The notes under the pieces: generated by a model | What the model was told of the DNA's origin: nothing | The model's input: the letters and a program-made list of their open reading frames with translations, nothing else | Database searches by the model: none | Assembly: GCF_026625985.1 (NCBI RefSeq) | Contig: NZ_CP113116.1 | Coordinates: forward strand, 5,146,001 to 5,210,000 | Origin: Mycobacterium sp. Aquia_213 | Lineage (GTDB): Bacteria; Actinomycetota; Actinomycetes; Mycobacteriales; Mycobacteriaceae | Direction: 5' to 3' | DNA: 64,000 nt | Shown here: positions 18,665 to 27,950 of the stretch, piece after piece | Layout of the letters: the number at the start of each line of letters is the position of its first letter | Position numbering within the stretch: the stretch's first letter is position 1 | Made by a program: the position numbers and the translations under genes

Positions 18665-19948
18665 CTAACCCAGGCCCAGGTTGAGCTGGTCTCCCGGAAA
18701 CCCTTCGGCGACAACGGCAGCCAAGCCCGTGAGCGCTTCGCGTGTCTCCCGCCGCATCTGATCCAGATGGATCTCGGCGCCCTCGTCGAGATGAGCGTCG
18801 TAGGGCACCAACCGCACCGCGCGGCAGCGCCGCGAGAAGTGCTCGACCACCTTGTTCATGTCGACCTTGCCGGTCCGTGGGCGCACCGCGTTGATCACCG
18901 CGATCGAATTGCGAACCAGAGCCTCGTGCCCGTGCGCGTCCAGCCAGTCCAGCGTCGCCGAGGCGCTGCGCGCACCGTCGATGGAACCAGAACTCACCAC
19001 GATCAGAACGTTGGCGTTCTCCAGCACCGACGTCATCGCCGAGTGCAGCAGGCCGGGCCCGCAGTCGGTGACCACCAGGCCGTAGTACCGCTCCAGGATC
19101 CCCAGGGTGCGGGTGTAGTCGTCGGCGTTGAATGCCTCCGATGCCGCCGGATCACTTTCCGACGCCAGCACCTCCAGCCCGCTCGGGCCCCTCGAGGTGT
19201 AGCGACGGACGTCGCTGTAACGCTCGACGGTTCCGGCGTCCTGCAGCAATTGGCGCACCGTGCCCGCCGTCTCCAGCGGGACCTTTTGGCTGAGGGTGCC
19301 GCGGTCGGGGTTGGCGTCGACGGCCACCACCCGGTCGCCGCGGATCGCGGCGAAGGTGGCACCCAGCGTGGCCGCGATCGTGGTCTTGCCGACGCCGCCC
19401 TTCAGGGAGATCACCGCGACCCGGTAGGAGCCGCGTAACGGCCGGTTGACCTGCGCCACCAAGTTGTTCTGCCGGGCGGCCCGCGGGCTCTCGCCCAGGT
19501 TGATCATCCGGCCGGACAGCACATAGACCAACCGGCGCCAGCCCTCCGAGGGCGGCGGTTTGATCGGGCGCAGCAGCATGCCGGTGGACAGCTCCGGATA
19601 CGGCGTGTGCGGCACGTGCTCGGGACGGTACGGGGCCGGGGCTTCCGCGGGTGCCTCAGCCTGGCCGTTGTAGTAGGCGCCGTACGCGGTCGGGTCGACC
19701 CGCGGGATCCCGGTCACCGGTGTGGAATCCCAGGGCGGCATCCCGGCCGGTGGCGGCGCCGGAGCCGGCGGTGCTTCCCGCCGCTCGGCCGTCGGGGCCC
19801 GACGCTCGCGGAAGCCGGCGAAGGCCCGAGTCGGTGCCTCGGCGTTGGCCTCCGCGGGCGCCTCGACGGCGGACTGCTGCTCCTGCGGAGACAGATCAGC
19901 CGTCGGATGTTCGGGCGCCCCCACGCCGCTTGTTGACTGCTCAGTCAC
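18665..19948 (-). CDS. MinD/ParA-like ATPase with Pro-rich N-terminus (Rv0530-like)
   Basis: A deviant Walker-A ATPase of 427 residues from GTG 19948, chosen because AAGGGGG lies seven bases upstream; ATG 19954 is one base from that site. About 170 residues of Pro/Ala-rich, disordered N-terminus precede the ATPase core. The core has VAVISLKGGVGKTTIAATLG (Walker A with its signature lysine) and VVTDCGPGLLHS. This layout is shared with EspI-type ATPases of ESX loci, but no ESX core genes lie nearby. It may position an envelope complex. Role unknown. Confidence 0.86.
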   Translation of the reverse strand: MTEQSTSGVGAPEHPTADLSPQEQQSAVEAPAEANAEAPTRAFAGFRERRAPTAERREAPPAPAPPPAGMPPWDSTPVTGIPRVDPTAYGAYYNGQAEAPAEAPAPYRPEHVPHTPYPELSTGMLLRPIKPPPSEGWRRLVYVLSGRMINLGESPRAARQNNLVAQVNRPLRGSYRVAVISLKGGVGKTTIAATLGATFAAIRGDRVVAVDANPDRGTLSQKVPLETAGTVRQLLQDAGTVERYSDVRRYTSRGPSGLEVLASESDPAASEAFNADDYTRTLGILERYYGLVVTDCGPGLLHSAMTSVLENANVLIVVSSGSIDGARSASATLDWLDAHGHEALVRNSIAVINAVRPRTGKVDMNKVVEHFSRRCRAVRLVPYDAHLDEGAEIHLDQMRRETREALTGLAAVVAEGFPGDQLNLGLG

Positions 19949-19985
19949 GTGCATTCCCCCTTGCTGCGGTGTCGCTTCCTAACTG

Positions 19986-20999
19986 TCAGCCCACGCCGGC
20001 ATACGAATGCAGGCCTACTGTCACCAGGTTAACGAAGAACAAATTGAAGACCATGGCCACGAACCCGGCGACGTTGACCCACGCCGCCTTCCGGTCCCGC
20101 CATCCGGCGGTTGACCTGGCATGCAGGTACGCCGCGTAGATCACCCACGCGACGAACGACACCGTCTCCTTGGGATCCCAGCCCCAATACCGGCCCCAGG
20201 CTTCCTCGGCCCAGATGGCTCCGAAGATGACTCCGAAACCGAAGACCGGGAACGCGAAGATCGTGGTTCGGTAGGCGATGCGGTCCAGGGTCTGCGCGTC
20301 GGGCAGCCGATGCACGATTCGTTGCAGCGCGCCCCCACCGCGCTGTTCGGCGGCCGGGTCGCCCAGCCGCGAGGTGCGCAGCAAGAACAGGATGCTGGCA
20401 ATGCCGGCGACCAGGAACACCCCGGATCCCAGGCTGACCACCGACACGTGGATGGGCAGCCAGTAGGACTGCAGCGCCGGCATCACGGGGGCGGCATTGG
20501 TGTAGAGCCAGCGGCCGGACACCGTGAGCAGGATCAGCACCGGGAGCAGCAGGAAAACCCAGAGCGGGCGGAATTGCGGGCGGCGCAGCACGATCGCGCC
20601 GGCGACCAACCCGCACAAGCAGGTGAGGTTGATGAACTCGTACATGTTGCCCCACGGCACCCGCATGGTGGCCAGGCCGCGCAGCACCAGGCAGGCCAGC
20701 AGCAGGCCGATGCCGAGGTAGACCACCGCGAGGCCGGCCCGCCCGGCGCGTTCGTCGAACGGCCGCCGCTCGACCTCGTCGACGATGCCGGGGGTGGCGC
20801 TGTCGACCGCAACCCCGCCGACCTGGGGGTACCTCCCGCTTGCGGGGGACACCCGCTCGCGGTTGTCGGCTCGCCGGCTGCCGACGTAAGCGAGCTCGAA
20901 GGCCAGCAGCAGCAGCGCGACGACCAGCGCGACGACCGCCGAGGTGAACGCCCAGTCGGAGTAGCGCGCAAGAGCGATATTGACGTGCAGGGTGTTCAT
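19986..20999 (-). CDS. ccsA: Cytochrome c haem-handling protein CcsA (CcsB/ResC)
   Basis: A 337-residue System II cytochrome c maturation protein from ATG 20999. It has about eight membrane helices and the haem-binding WWD motif in EEAWGRYWGWDPKETVSF, flanked by conserved histidines. With ResB it carries haem outward and attaches it to apocytochrome CXXCH. Its start overlaps the resB stop by four bases (ATGA). The loop after TM1 contains an in-frame GC-rich palindromic insert (20825-20850). Confidence 0.94.
   Translation of the reverse strand: MNTLHVNIALARYSDWAFTSAVVALVVALLLLAFELAYVGSRRADNRERVSPASGRYPQVGGVAVDSATPGIVDEVERRPFDERAGRAGLAVVYLGIGLLLACLVLRGLATMRVPWGNMYEFINLTCLCGLVAGAIVLRRPQFRPLWVFLLLPVLILLTVSGRWLYTNAAPVMPALQSYWLPIHVSVVSLGSGVFLVAGIASILFLLRTSRLGDPAAEQRGGGALQRIVHRLPDAQTLDRIAYRTTIFAFPVFGFGVIFGAIWAEEAWGRYWGWDPKETVSFVAWVIYAAYLHARSTAGWRDRKAAWVNVAGFVAMVFNLFFVNLVTVGLHSYAGVG
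20825..20850. repeat. Palindromic GC-rich element inside ccsA
   Basis: The stretch GGGGGTACC, CCCGC, TT, GCGGG, GGAC forms a strong hairpin. It codes SPASGRYPQVGG in a variable cytoplasmic loop. The sequence looks like a dispersed hairpin repeat I recall from non-tuberculous mycobacteria, here tolerated in frame. A genome-wide search would decide. Confidence 0.4.
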
Positions 21000-22627
21000 G
21001 TGACGTCCACCTGAGTACTCCTTCTGGACGCTGGGTCGGCGGCCCCGGATTCGTCGAGCCCGGTCAGCACACGCTCGGTGAGCCCTTCGAACTCGTCGCC
21101 CCAACCGGAGTTGTCGGTGCGGGCCAGGCCGCCCAGCTCGACGTTCACCGTACCGGGGGCCGATTCGACCGGCATCAGACGAACCCAGACCCGGCGCCGT
21201 CGCACCAGCAACGACACCAGCAGCCCGCCCATCATCGTGATCGCGAAGAACAGCACCCAGGTTTGACCGGGGTCATGGGAGACCTGCAGGTTGACGAACG
21301 GCACGGCACCGTCGAAGCGAATCGTGGTGCCCGCCGCCGGGCCCTGGTCGATTCGTACCTCTTGGCCGGCGCGCAGGTTGACGCGCTTCTCCTTGGTCAG
21401 CCGGCCCTGCTCGATCAGCCGGGGATCCAGGGTGAACAGCGACTGCGGGCGCCCGGTGTCCAGGCCGGTGTCGCCGCGGTAGATGTCGACGGCCACCGCG
21501 GGGGCGTTCAGCGCCGGGAACCGCGACGACAACAGGGCGCCGTCGAGTTGCTCGGTGGGAGCCAGCAGGCCCTGGATCGCGATCTGGTGCTTGCGGCGCT
21601 CGGCGGCGTTGGGATAGCTGCCGGCCGGCGGGTCGATGCGCACCACCCCCGATGAGAGCAGGGTCTGCGGGTTGTCGGGCCGCCATTGCACGCTGGACGT
21701 CCGCGTCTGCCCGTCCGGGAAGGTCACCGTGAAGCTGGGCGCGTAGCCGTGGCCCTGCAGGTACACCCGGTCGCCGCCGACCCGCAGCGGATGGTTGACC
21801 TCCAACCGGTAGGGCCGCCAGCTGTTGGCCGCCAGGTCGCGGCCGTCCTGGTAGTCGATATCGGCGGCGAACGACGTGGCCTGCCCGGACGGCAGGTAAT
21901 GGGCCTGAAAGTCGTTGACCCGCATGCAGATTGGGTGCAGCGACGTGCCGTCGACGGTGTTGCCGGCCCGGAACGAGTCGAACGCGGCCGGTGAGGCCGA
22001 GCAGAAGCCGGGGCCGCCGTCGGCGATCACGATGACGTTGCCCTCGTAGCCGAACAGCTTGCCGACGGCCACCGCGACTAGCAGGCCCAGCAGCGAGAAG
22101 TGGAAGACGATGTTGCCGAATTCGCGCAGGTAGCCCTTTTCGGCCGAGATCTCGACGGCGTCGTCGTCGTGGCGGATCGCGGTGCGCCAGCCGTGCAGCC
22201 GTCCGGCAATCTTGTTCGCCGCGGCATTCAGATCGGCCTCGTCGGCCAGCCTGAGCTGCGAACTGGCGTGCTTGGGCAGCCGGGCCAGGTTGCGGGGTGC
22301 GGCGACGGGCGTGGCGCGCAGGCTGCGGGCGTGCTCGATCATCCGCGGAGTCAGGCAGCCGACGAGGGAGACGAACAGCAGCACGTAGATGGCGGTGAAC
22401 CAGAAGCTGGAGAACACGTCGAAGGCCTGCAGCCGGTTCAGCCACGGGCCGATCGTCGGGTGCGCGGCCAGGTACTCGTCGACCTTGCCCGCGTTCAGGC
22501 TGCGCTGCGGCAGCAGGGCTCCGGGTATCGCGCCGAGTGCGAGCAGACACAACAGCACCAGCGCGGTACCCATCGAGGTCAGCGCGCGCCAGGTGTTGCG
22601 CACATACGCGACTATCAGCGGGATCAA
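20996..22627 (-). CDS. resB: Cytochrome c biogenesis protein ResB (Rv0528-like)
   Basis: A System II ResB/Ccs1 protein, 543 residues if it starts at TTG 22627, which overlaps the ccdA stop (TTGA) and has GAGG eight bases upstream. GTG 22603 (535 residues) is an alternative. Three membrane helices (LTSMGTALVLLCLLALGAIPG; FWFTAIYVLLFVSLVGC) precede a large extracytoplasmic domain and a fourth helix (VLFFAITMMGGLLVSLLV). It works with CcsA in haem delivery to apocytochromes. The 4-base overlaps on both sides prove tight coupling. Confidence 0.92.
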   Translation of the reverse strand: MIPLIVAYVRNTWRALTSMGTALVLLCLLALGAIPGALLPQRSLNAGKVDEYLAAHPTIGPWLNRLQAFDVFSSFWFTAIYVLLFVSLVGCLTPRMIEHARSLRATPVAAPRNLARLPKHASSQLRLADEADLNAAANKIAGRLHGWRTAIRHDDDAVEISAEKGYLREFGNIVFHFSLLGLLVAVAVGKLFGYEGNVIVIADGGPGFCSASPAAFDSFRAGNTVDGTSLHPICMRVNDFQAHYLPSGQATSFAADIDYQDGRDLAANSWRPYRLEVNHPLRVGGDRVYLQGHGYAPSFTVTFPDGQTRTSSVQWRPDNPQTLLSSGVVRIDPPAGSYPNAAERRKHQIAIQGLLAPTEQLDGALLSSRFPALNAPAVAVDIYRGDTGLDTGRPQSLFTLDPRLIEQGRLTKEKRVNLRAGQEVRIDQGPAAGTTIRFDGAVPFVNLQVSHDPGQTWVLFFAITMMGGLLVSLLVRRRRVWVRLMPVESAPGTVNVELGGLARTDNSGWGDEFEGLTERVLTGLDESGAADPASRRSTQVDVT

Positions 22628-23403
22628 ATCGGCAACCTCACGTCGCTGACGAAGGCGTCGCGCAGCCAGGAGATGAAGTCGTTCCACACGCCGGTGACCA
22701 GCAGCGCCCCGACCGCGATCAGCAGCGCGCCGCCGAAGACCTGGATGGCCCGGCTGTGCCGTCGCAGCCAGCCCAGGCCGGCGACCGCGCGCGCCGAGCC
22801 AAAAGCCAAGAGCACGAACGGGATCCCCAGACCGAGGCAGTAGGCGATCACCAGCAGGATTCCGCGGGCGACGTTCGCGCCTTCGGTTGCCGAGGCGACG
22901 GTGATCACGCCGGTCAGGGTGGGGCCCAGGCACGGCGTCCAGCCGAGCGCGAACACCGCGCCCAGCACCGGCGCCCCGGCGACCGTCGTCAGCTGTTGCG
23001 GACTGAACCGGACCTGGCGCTGCAGGGCGGGAACGAGGCCGACGAACACCAGCCCCATCACGATGGTCAGCACGCCGCCGACGCGCTGCAGCACCAGCTG
23101 GTTGGTGATCAGCGTCGTCGTCATCCCGAGCACGGCGACGGTGCCCAGGACGAACACCGTGGTGAACCCGGCGACGAACAGCGCCGCCGACCCGGCGACT
23201 CGCCACCGGGCCGCGGGCGGGGCTTTGAGCACGCCCGACTCCCCCTGCTCGTCCACGCCGACCACCGCGGCCAGATACGAGAGGTAGCCGGGCACCAGCG
23301 GCACCACGCAGGGCGAGGCGAACGACACCAGCCCGGCGAGTACGCAGGCCCCCAGCGCCACCAGTAAGGGTCCGGCGGCGGCGGTCTGTGCGAAACCGGT
23401 CAT
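22624..23403 (-). CDS. ccdA: Thiol-disulfide electron carrier CcdA (Rv0527-like)
   Basis: A 259-residue DsbD-type membrane protein from ATG 23403 with six or more helices. The two redox cysteines sit in FASPCVVPLVPGY (TM1) and GWTPCLGPTL (TM4). It moves electrons from cytoplasmic thioredoxin across the membrane to reduce apocytochrome c cysteines via the adjacent thioredoxin lipoprotein. Overlaps of four bases with both neighbours place it in the cytochrome c assembly operon. Confidence 0.94.
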   Translation of the reverse strand: MTGFAQTAAAGPLLVALGACVLAGLVSFASPCVVPLVPGYLSYLAAVVGVDEQGESGVLKAPPAARWRVAGSAALFVAGFTTVFVLGTVAVLGMTTTLITNQLVLQRVGGVLTIVMGLVFVGLVPALQRQVRFSPQQLTTVAGAPVLGAVFALGWTPCLGPTLTGVITVASATEGANVARGILLVIAYCLGLGIPFVLLAFGSARAVAGLGWLRRHSRAIQVFGGALLIAVGALLVTGVWNDFISWLRDAFVSDVRLPI

Positions 23404-24026
23404 TGCTTTCCCGGTGTCTTCAGCCCCGGCGGCGCTTCCTGGGTCAGCTTCTGCACCACCGGCTGCAGGTCGGACGCCAGCAATTCCCGCAGAAACACCG
23501 CCGCGACCCGGTGCTGGCGATCCAGCACCAGCGTGGACGGGATGACGGTGGTCGGGTATTTGCCGCCGAAGGCGATCAGGGTGCGCATCGCCGGGTCGTA
23601 GATCGACGGGAAAGTGACGCCGCGATCGTTGACGAAGTCCAGCGCCGCCTGGCGGTTGTTGTCGCGCACATCGATGCCGAGGAAGGACGCCCCGGACTCG
23701 CGGGTGGCGTCATACACCTGCTGCAGCTGGGTGACTTCGGCCCGGCACGGCCCACACCACTGGCCCCAGATGTTGATGACGACGACGTTGCCGGAGAAGA
23801 TCGGGTCGTCCACCGACAGCGTGTGCACGGGGTCGGCCAGGTCCGGGCCGGACAGCGGGCCGGGGCGGCTACGACTCGACGGCGGGTCGTAGAAGATGTC
23901 GGTTTTGCCTCCGGGAGAGACGAATTCGAAGGTGCCGCCCTGCGCGACGGCGTCGCGGCCGGCGGAGCAGCCGGTGAGCAACCCGGAGATTGCCACCAGC
24001 GCCCCGGCGATCACCAGCCGCCGCAT
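23400..24026 (-). CDS. Thioredoxin-like lipoprotein, CcsX/ResA type (Rv0526-like)
   Basis: A 208-residue exported thiol oxidoreductase from ATG 24026. Residues 1-20 form a lipoprotein signal with lipobox LTGC. The thioredoxin fold follows, with active site WGQWCGPCRAE, and the cis-Pro is in TVIPSTLVLD. It likely accepts electrons from CcdA and keeps apocytochrome CXXCH thiols reduced for haem attachment by ResB/CcsA. The stop overlaps the ccdA start (ATGA). Confidence 0.92.
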   Translation of the reverse strand: MRRLVIAGALVAISGLLTGCSAGRDAVAQGGTFEFVSPGGKTDIFYDPPSSRSRPGPLSGPDLADPVHTLSVDDPIFSGNVVVINIWGQWCGPCRAEVTQLQQVYDATRESGASFLGIDVRDNNRQAALDFVNDRGVTFPSIYDPAMRTLIAFGGKYPTTVIPSTLVLDRQHRVAAVFLRELLASDLQPVVQKLTQEAPPGLKTPGKQ

Positions 24027-24028
24027 GC

Positions 24029-24637
24029 TCAAGCGCCAGCCGGTTGGGAGTACTCGACGTCGACCAGCCGGTCGCCGTCGTAGACCAGGGTGGTCAGCGA
24101 GGCGAGGTCGCACTCGCGCCTCCGCGGGTCGTGCCAGAGGCGGTTGCCGGTCAGGTGCAGCCGCAGCGTCCACACCGGCAGCTGGTGGCTGACGCACACC
24201 ACCTCGTGGCCGGCACCGCGAACCCGCGCCTTCTCCGCCGCGGTGGACATCCGGGCCGCGATCTCGTGGTAGGGCTCACCCCACGACGGTGTGAACGGGT
24301 TGCGCAGCTGCCACCAGAACCGCGGGTTGCGCCAGGCGCCGTCGCCCGGACTCATGTTTTTGCCCTCGAAGAAGTTGGCCGACTCGATCAGATCGGGGTC
24401 GGTGTCGATGGTCAGGTCGTGCTTGGCAGCGATGGGGGCGGCGGTCTCCTGGGCCCGCTGCAGCGGCGAGGCGATGACCGCGACGATGTCGCGGCCGGCC
24501 AGCGCGTCGGCGACCGCCGCCGCTTGGGCTTTCCCCTTGTCGGACAGGTGAAATCCGGGCAGCCGCCCGTACAGGATGGCGTCGGGGTTGTAGACCTCGC
24601 CGTGCCGCATCACATGCACCCGGGTTTGCTCGGCCAT
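24029..24637 (-). CDS. Histidine phosphatase superfamily protein (Rv0525-like)
   Basis: A 202-residue phosphoglycerate-mutase-like phosphatase. The catalytic motif RHG is in HVMRHGEVYNPDAILYGRLP, close to the N-terminus; a second His is in VCVSHQLPVWTLRLH and an acidic residue in ANFFEGKN. It starts at ATG 24637, sharing one base with the hemL stop (TGATG), and ends two bases before the lipoprotein start. Its place between hemL and the cytochrome c genes suggests a role linked to haem supply, but the substrate is unknown. Confidence 0.88.
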   Translation of the reverse strand: MAEQTRVHVMRHGEVYNPDAILYGRLPGFHLSDKGKAQAAAVADALAGRDIVAVIASPLQRAQETAAPIAAKHDLTIDTDPDLIESANFFEGKNMSPGDGAWRNPRFWWQLRNPFTPSWGEPYHEIAARMSTAAEKARVRGAGHEVVCVSHQLPVWTLRLHLTGNRLWHDPRRRECDLASLTTLVYDGDRLVDVEYSQPAGA

Positions 24638-25968
24638 CAGGACTTCCCCTCCTGGGTCGCGCTCGCGGCCGCCCGCGCCGCGGCGGGCAGCGCCTCCGCG
24701 ATTCGCGCGAACGCGGTGTCGTCGAGTGCCGCCGAGACGAACCACGCCTCGAAGGCGCTGCACGGCGGGTATACGCCCGCGTCCAGCAGGGCGTGAAAGA
24801 ACGGCGGATAACGCCAGGTCTGGCTGTTGCGGGCGGACGCGAAGTCGGTGATCGGCGTGTCCGCGAAGAACACGCTGAGCATATTCCCGGCTCGCGGAAT
24901 CTGGTGTGGCACACCAGTATTGGTGAGTGACTCGGCGAACAGCCCGGCCAGGCGGTCGGCGTTGGCGTCCAGTGCGGCGTAGACGGCGTCGTCCGCGGTG
25001 CGCAGGGTGGCCAGCCCGGCGGCCATCGCCACCGGGTTACCCGACAAGGTGCCCGCTTGGTACACCGGCCCCAGCGGCGCGAGGCGCTCCATCACCTCGG
25101 CCCGCCCGCCGAACGCGGCGGCCGGCAGCCCGCCGCTCATCACCTTTCCGAAGGTGAACAGGTCGGCGGCGACGGGATCGATTCCGTACCAACCGCTTCG
25201 GCTGACCCGGAAGCCGGTCATCACCTCGTCGACGATCAGCAGCGCGCCGTGCTCGGCGGTGATCGCGCGCAGCGCCGCGTTGTAGCCGGCCCCCGGCGGC
25301 ACGACGCCCATGTTGCCGGGGCTGGCCTCGGTGATCACCGCGGCGATCTGGTCGCCGAACTCCGCGAAGGTCGCGCGTACCGCATCAATATCGTTGTACG
25401 GCAACACAATTGTGTCGGCCGCGGCGGCGCCGGTGACTCCGGGCGAGGACGGCAGACCCAGCGTCGCCACCCCGGAACCCGCGTCGGCGAGCAACGCGTC
25501 CACGTGGCCGTGATAGCAACCGGAGAACTTGATGATCTTGGCCCGGCCGGTGAAGCCGCGGGCCAGCCGTACCGCGCTCATGGTGGCCTCGGTGCCGGAG
25601 TTCACCAGCCGGAGTCGCTCGACCGGCGCGACCCGGCCGACGATCTCGGTGGCCAGCTCGGTCTCGGCCGGGGTGGGCGCGCCGAACGAAAGCCCGGACG
25701 CCGCGGCCTTGGCGACCGCGTCGACCACGGCGGGGTGCGCGTGGCCCAGAATCATCGGGCCCCACGAGCAGACCAGGTCGACGTAACGGTTGCCGTCGGC
25801 GTCGGTGAGCCAGCAGCCGTGCGCCTCGGTGATGAAGCGCGGCGTGCCGCCCACCGCGGTGAACGCGCGCACCGGCGAGTTCACCCCGCCGGGGATGACC
25901 GCGCAGGCAGCGTCGAACAGGGCCGCCGAGGTGGTCACGGCCCCGGCCGCCTGGTCAGTGCTGCTCAT
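24637..25968 (-). CDS. hemL: Glutamate-1-semialdehyde 2,1-aminomutase HemL
   Basis: A 443-residue class III aminotransferase from ATG 25968. It converts glutamate-1-semialdehyde to 5-aminolevulinate, the C5 pathway step after HemA. The PLP lysine is in LFTFGKVMSGGLPAAAFGG, and the cofactor pocket includes VNSGTEATMSAVRLARG and VITEASPGNMG. It opens the operon that continues into cytochrome c assembly, tying haem synthesis to its use. hemA, hemC, hemD and hemB are 11-17 kb away on the same strand. Confidence 0.96.
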   Translation of the reverse strand: MSSTDQAAGAVTTSAALFDAACAVIPGGVNSPVRAFTAVGGTPRFITEAHGCWLTDADGNRYVDLVCSWGPMILGHAHPAVVDAVAKAAASGLSFGAPTPAETELATEIVGRVAPVERLRLVNSGTEATMSAVRLARGFTGRAKIIKFSGCYHGHVDALLADAGSGVATLGLPSSPGVTGAAAADTIVLPYNDIDAVRATFAEFGDQIAAVITEASPGNMGVVPPGAGYNAALRAITAEHGALLIVDEVMTGFRVSRSGWYGIDPVAADLFTFGKVMSGGLPAAAFGGRAEVMERLAPLGPVYQAGTLSGNPVAMAAGLATLRTADDAVYAALDANADRLAGLFAESLTNTGVPHQIPRAGNMLSVFFADTPITDFASARNSQTWRYPPFFHALLDAGVYPPCSAFEAWFVSAALDDTAFARIAEALPAAARAAASATQEGKS

Positions 25969-26063
25969 GACACCTAGTGTTCCAGCCTCGGCACCCTGAT
26001 CAACTACAGGGTGTAAGAGAGTGCGGGTTGAGCAGGCCGGACCCGGCGAGTTGGATAAAGGGC

Positions 26064-26459
26064 ATGGAATTTCCACAAGGAGTGGCCCGGTTCAACCGCT
26101 ACGTCACGAACCCGATTCAGCGCAGGTGGGCCGGCTGGCTGCCACCGTTCGCGATCATCGAGCACGTCGGGCGCAAGTCGGGCAAGGCCTACCGCACACC
26201 GGTCAATGCGTTCTACACCACGGTCGAGGGCACGCCCGGCGTGGCGATCGTGCTGACCTACGGCCCCGACCGCGACTGGCTGAAGAACCTGGACGCGGCC
26301 GGCGGCGGGAAGCTGCGCCGCAACGCCAGGACGTTCGCGATCACCAACCCGCGGGTGGTCAGCCGGGACGAGGCCGTGCAGTACGTCGATGGCGCCTGGC
26401 AGCGGGTTTTCGGGCGGCTGCCCTTCGAGCAGGTGGTATTGCTGGACCGGACCGACTGA
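26064..26459 (+). CDS. Deazaflavin (F420)-dependent nitroreductase-family protein (Rv0523c-like)
   Basis: A 131-residue split beta-barrel protein starting ATG 26064. The core FAIIEHVGRKSGKAYRTPVNAF contains the GRKSGxxRxTP-type cofactor motif of the F420-dependent Ddn/FDOR family, and YGPDRDWLKNLDAAGGG is the second conserved block. It is the same length I recall for Rv0523c. It is divergent from hemL with 95 bases between. Substrate unknown; its small size fits FDOR-A proteins. Confidence 0.85.
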   Translation: MEFPQGVARFNRYVTNPIQRRWAGWLPPFAIIEHVGRKSGKAYRTPVNAFYTTVEGTPGVAIVLTYGPDRDWLKNLDAAGGGKLRRNARTFAITNPRVVSRDEAVQYVDGAWQRVFGRLPFEQVVLLDRTD

Positions 26460-26466
26460 ACCCGGT

Positions 26467-27888
26467 TCAGCCGCTGCGGGCGGGTCCGACGCGGCCCCGG
26501 GCGCGCGTGACGGCGTAGATCGCCAGCACCACCGCCCACGACAACAGGGACAGCCACAGCTGGCTGCGCGCCGATCGGTCGAACGCCATCTGCACCAGCA
26601 CGGCGGTGATTCCGGCCAGCGTGAGGATCGACAGCACCGGGAAAAACCACATCTTCACCCGGAGCTGCTCGGCGGGAGTGCGCCGGCGCAGGATGATCTG
26701 CGACAGGGCGATCAGCCAGTAGACGAACAGGATGATCGCGCCCGAGGAGTTGAGCAGGAAAAGAAATACCGTGTTCGGCGCGAGCCAGGACATGAGCACG
26801 CACAGGAACCCGATCGCCGACGAGAACAAGATGGCGATGTGCGGGACCCCGCGCCCGCTGAGTTTGACCAGCCGCATCGGCGCCTCGTTGCGCGCGGCGA
26901 GTACGAACAGCATGCGCGACGCCGTATACAGGCCGGAGTTCAGACAGGACAGCACCGCGGTGAGCACCACCGCGTTCATCACCTGATCCGCACCGGCCAG
27001 GCCCATCTGCTTGAACGCCGCGACATACGGCGACGCACCGAGCTCGATCGAATTCCACGGCAGGATGACGACGAGCAAGAAGACGGAGCCGACGAAGAAG
27101 ATTGCGATGCGCGCGACCACCGATCGCGTGGCCCGCTGGACCGCGAGGGCCGGGTCGCGACTTTCGGCCGCGGCGATCGTGACGATCTCGGCGCCCACCA
27201 TCGAGAAGATCACCACCACGATCGCGGCGAAGACCGCGCTCACGCCTTGCGGGAAGAAACCGCCATGCGAGGTGAGGTTGGCGAACCCGCCGTGGTGACC
27301 CGGCCACAGGCCGAACACGAATGCCGCCCCGATGCCCAGGAAGACGATGATGGTCGCGACTTTGATTCCGGCGAACCAGAATTCGAACTCGCCGAACGAT
27401 GTCACCGAGAACAAGTTCGTCGCGGTCATCAGCACCATCAGGCACAGCGACAGCAGCCACAGCGGGGCGTGGAACCAGTAGTTCAGGACCTTGCCACCGG
27501 CGACCGCCTCGAACCCGACGACGATCACCCAGAAGTACCAATACAGCCAGCCCACCGAAAACCCGGCCCAGCCGCCCAGCGCCTTGCCCGCGTAATCGGA
27601 GAACGACCCGGTCGACGGGTTGGCGGCGGCCATCTCGCCCAGCATCCGCATCACCAGGACGATCAGCACGCCGCAAAGCGCATAGGTCAGGAATGCGGCG
27701 GGCCCGGTGTTACGGATCACCACGCCGGACCCGACGAACAACCCGGCGCCGATCACCCCGCCGAGCGCGATCATGCTCAGCTGGCGCTGCGAAAGCCCTT
27801 GGCGCAGTTGTGGATTGACATCCTGTTCGGGCCCATTGACCCCGTCACCCGCAGAGCCGGAGCCGTCCTGGCGTTGCGTGCGCCGCAT
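26467..27888 (-). CDS. gabP: GabP-like amino acid permease (Rv0522-like)
   Basis: A 473-residue APC-family permease from ATG 27888, with twelve predicted helices. QRQLSMIALGGVIGAGLFVG is the AAT-subfamily TM1 signature, followed by GPAAFLTYALCGVLIVLVMR and LGEMAAANPSTGSFSDYA. Annotated in H37Rv as a GABA permease, but the substrate is not fixed by sequence. The N-terminal 23 residues are Gly/Asp-rich. It converges on the FDOR gene with a 7-base gap. Confidence 0.88.
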   Translation of the reverse strand: MRRTQRQDGSGSAGDGVNGPEQDVNPQLRQGLSQRQLSMIALGGVIGAGLFVGSGVVIRNTGPAAFLTYALCGVLIVLVMRMLGEMAAANPSTGSFSDYAGKALGGWAGFSVGWLYWYFWVIVVGFEAVAGGKVLNYWFHAPLWLLSLCLMVLMTATNLFSVTSFGEFEFWFAGIKVATIIVFLGIGAAFVFGLWPGHHGGFANLTSHGGFFPQGVSAVFAAIVVVIFSMVGAEIVTIAAAESRDPALAVQRATRSVVARIAIFFVGSVFLLVVILPWNSIELGASPYVAAFKQMGLAGADQVMNAVVLTAVLSCLNSGLYTASRMLFVLAARNEAPMRLVKLSGRGVPHIAILFSSAIGFLCVLMSWLAPNTVFLFLLNSSGAIILFVYWLIALSQIILRRRTPAEQLRVKMWFFPVLSILTLAGITAVLVQMAFDRSARSQLWLSLLSWAVVLAIYAVTRARGRVGPARSG

Positions 27889-27950
27889 GCCCGGACGCTA
27901 GCGGGCTTCGGGGTCCGCAGCAACCGCGAGCACTCTGGCGCAGCCCCTGT

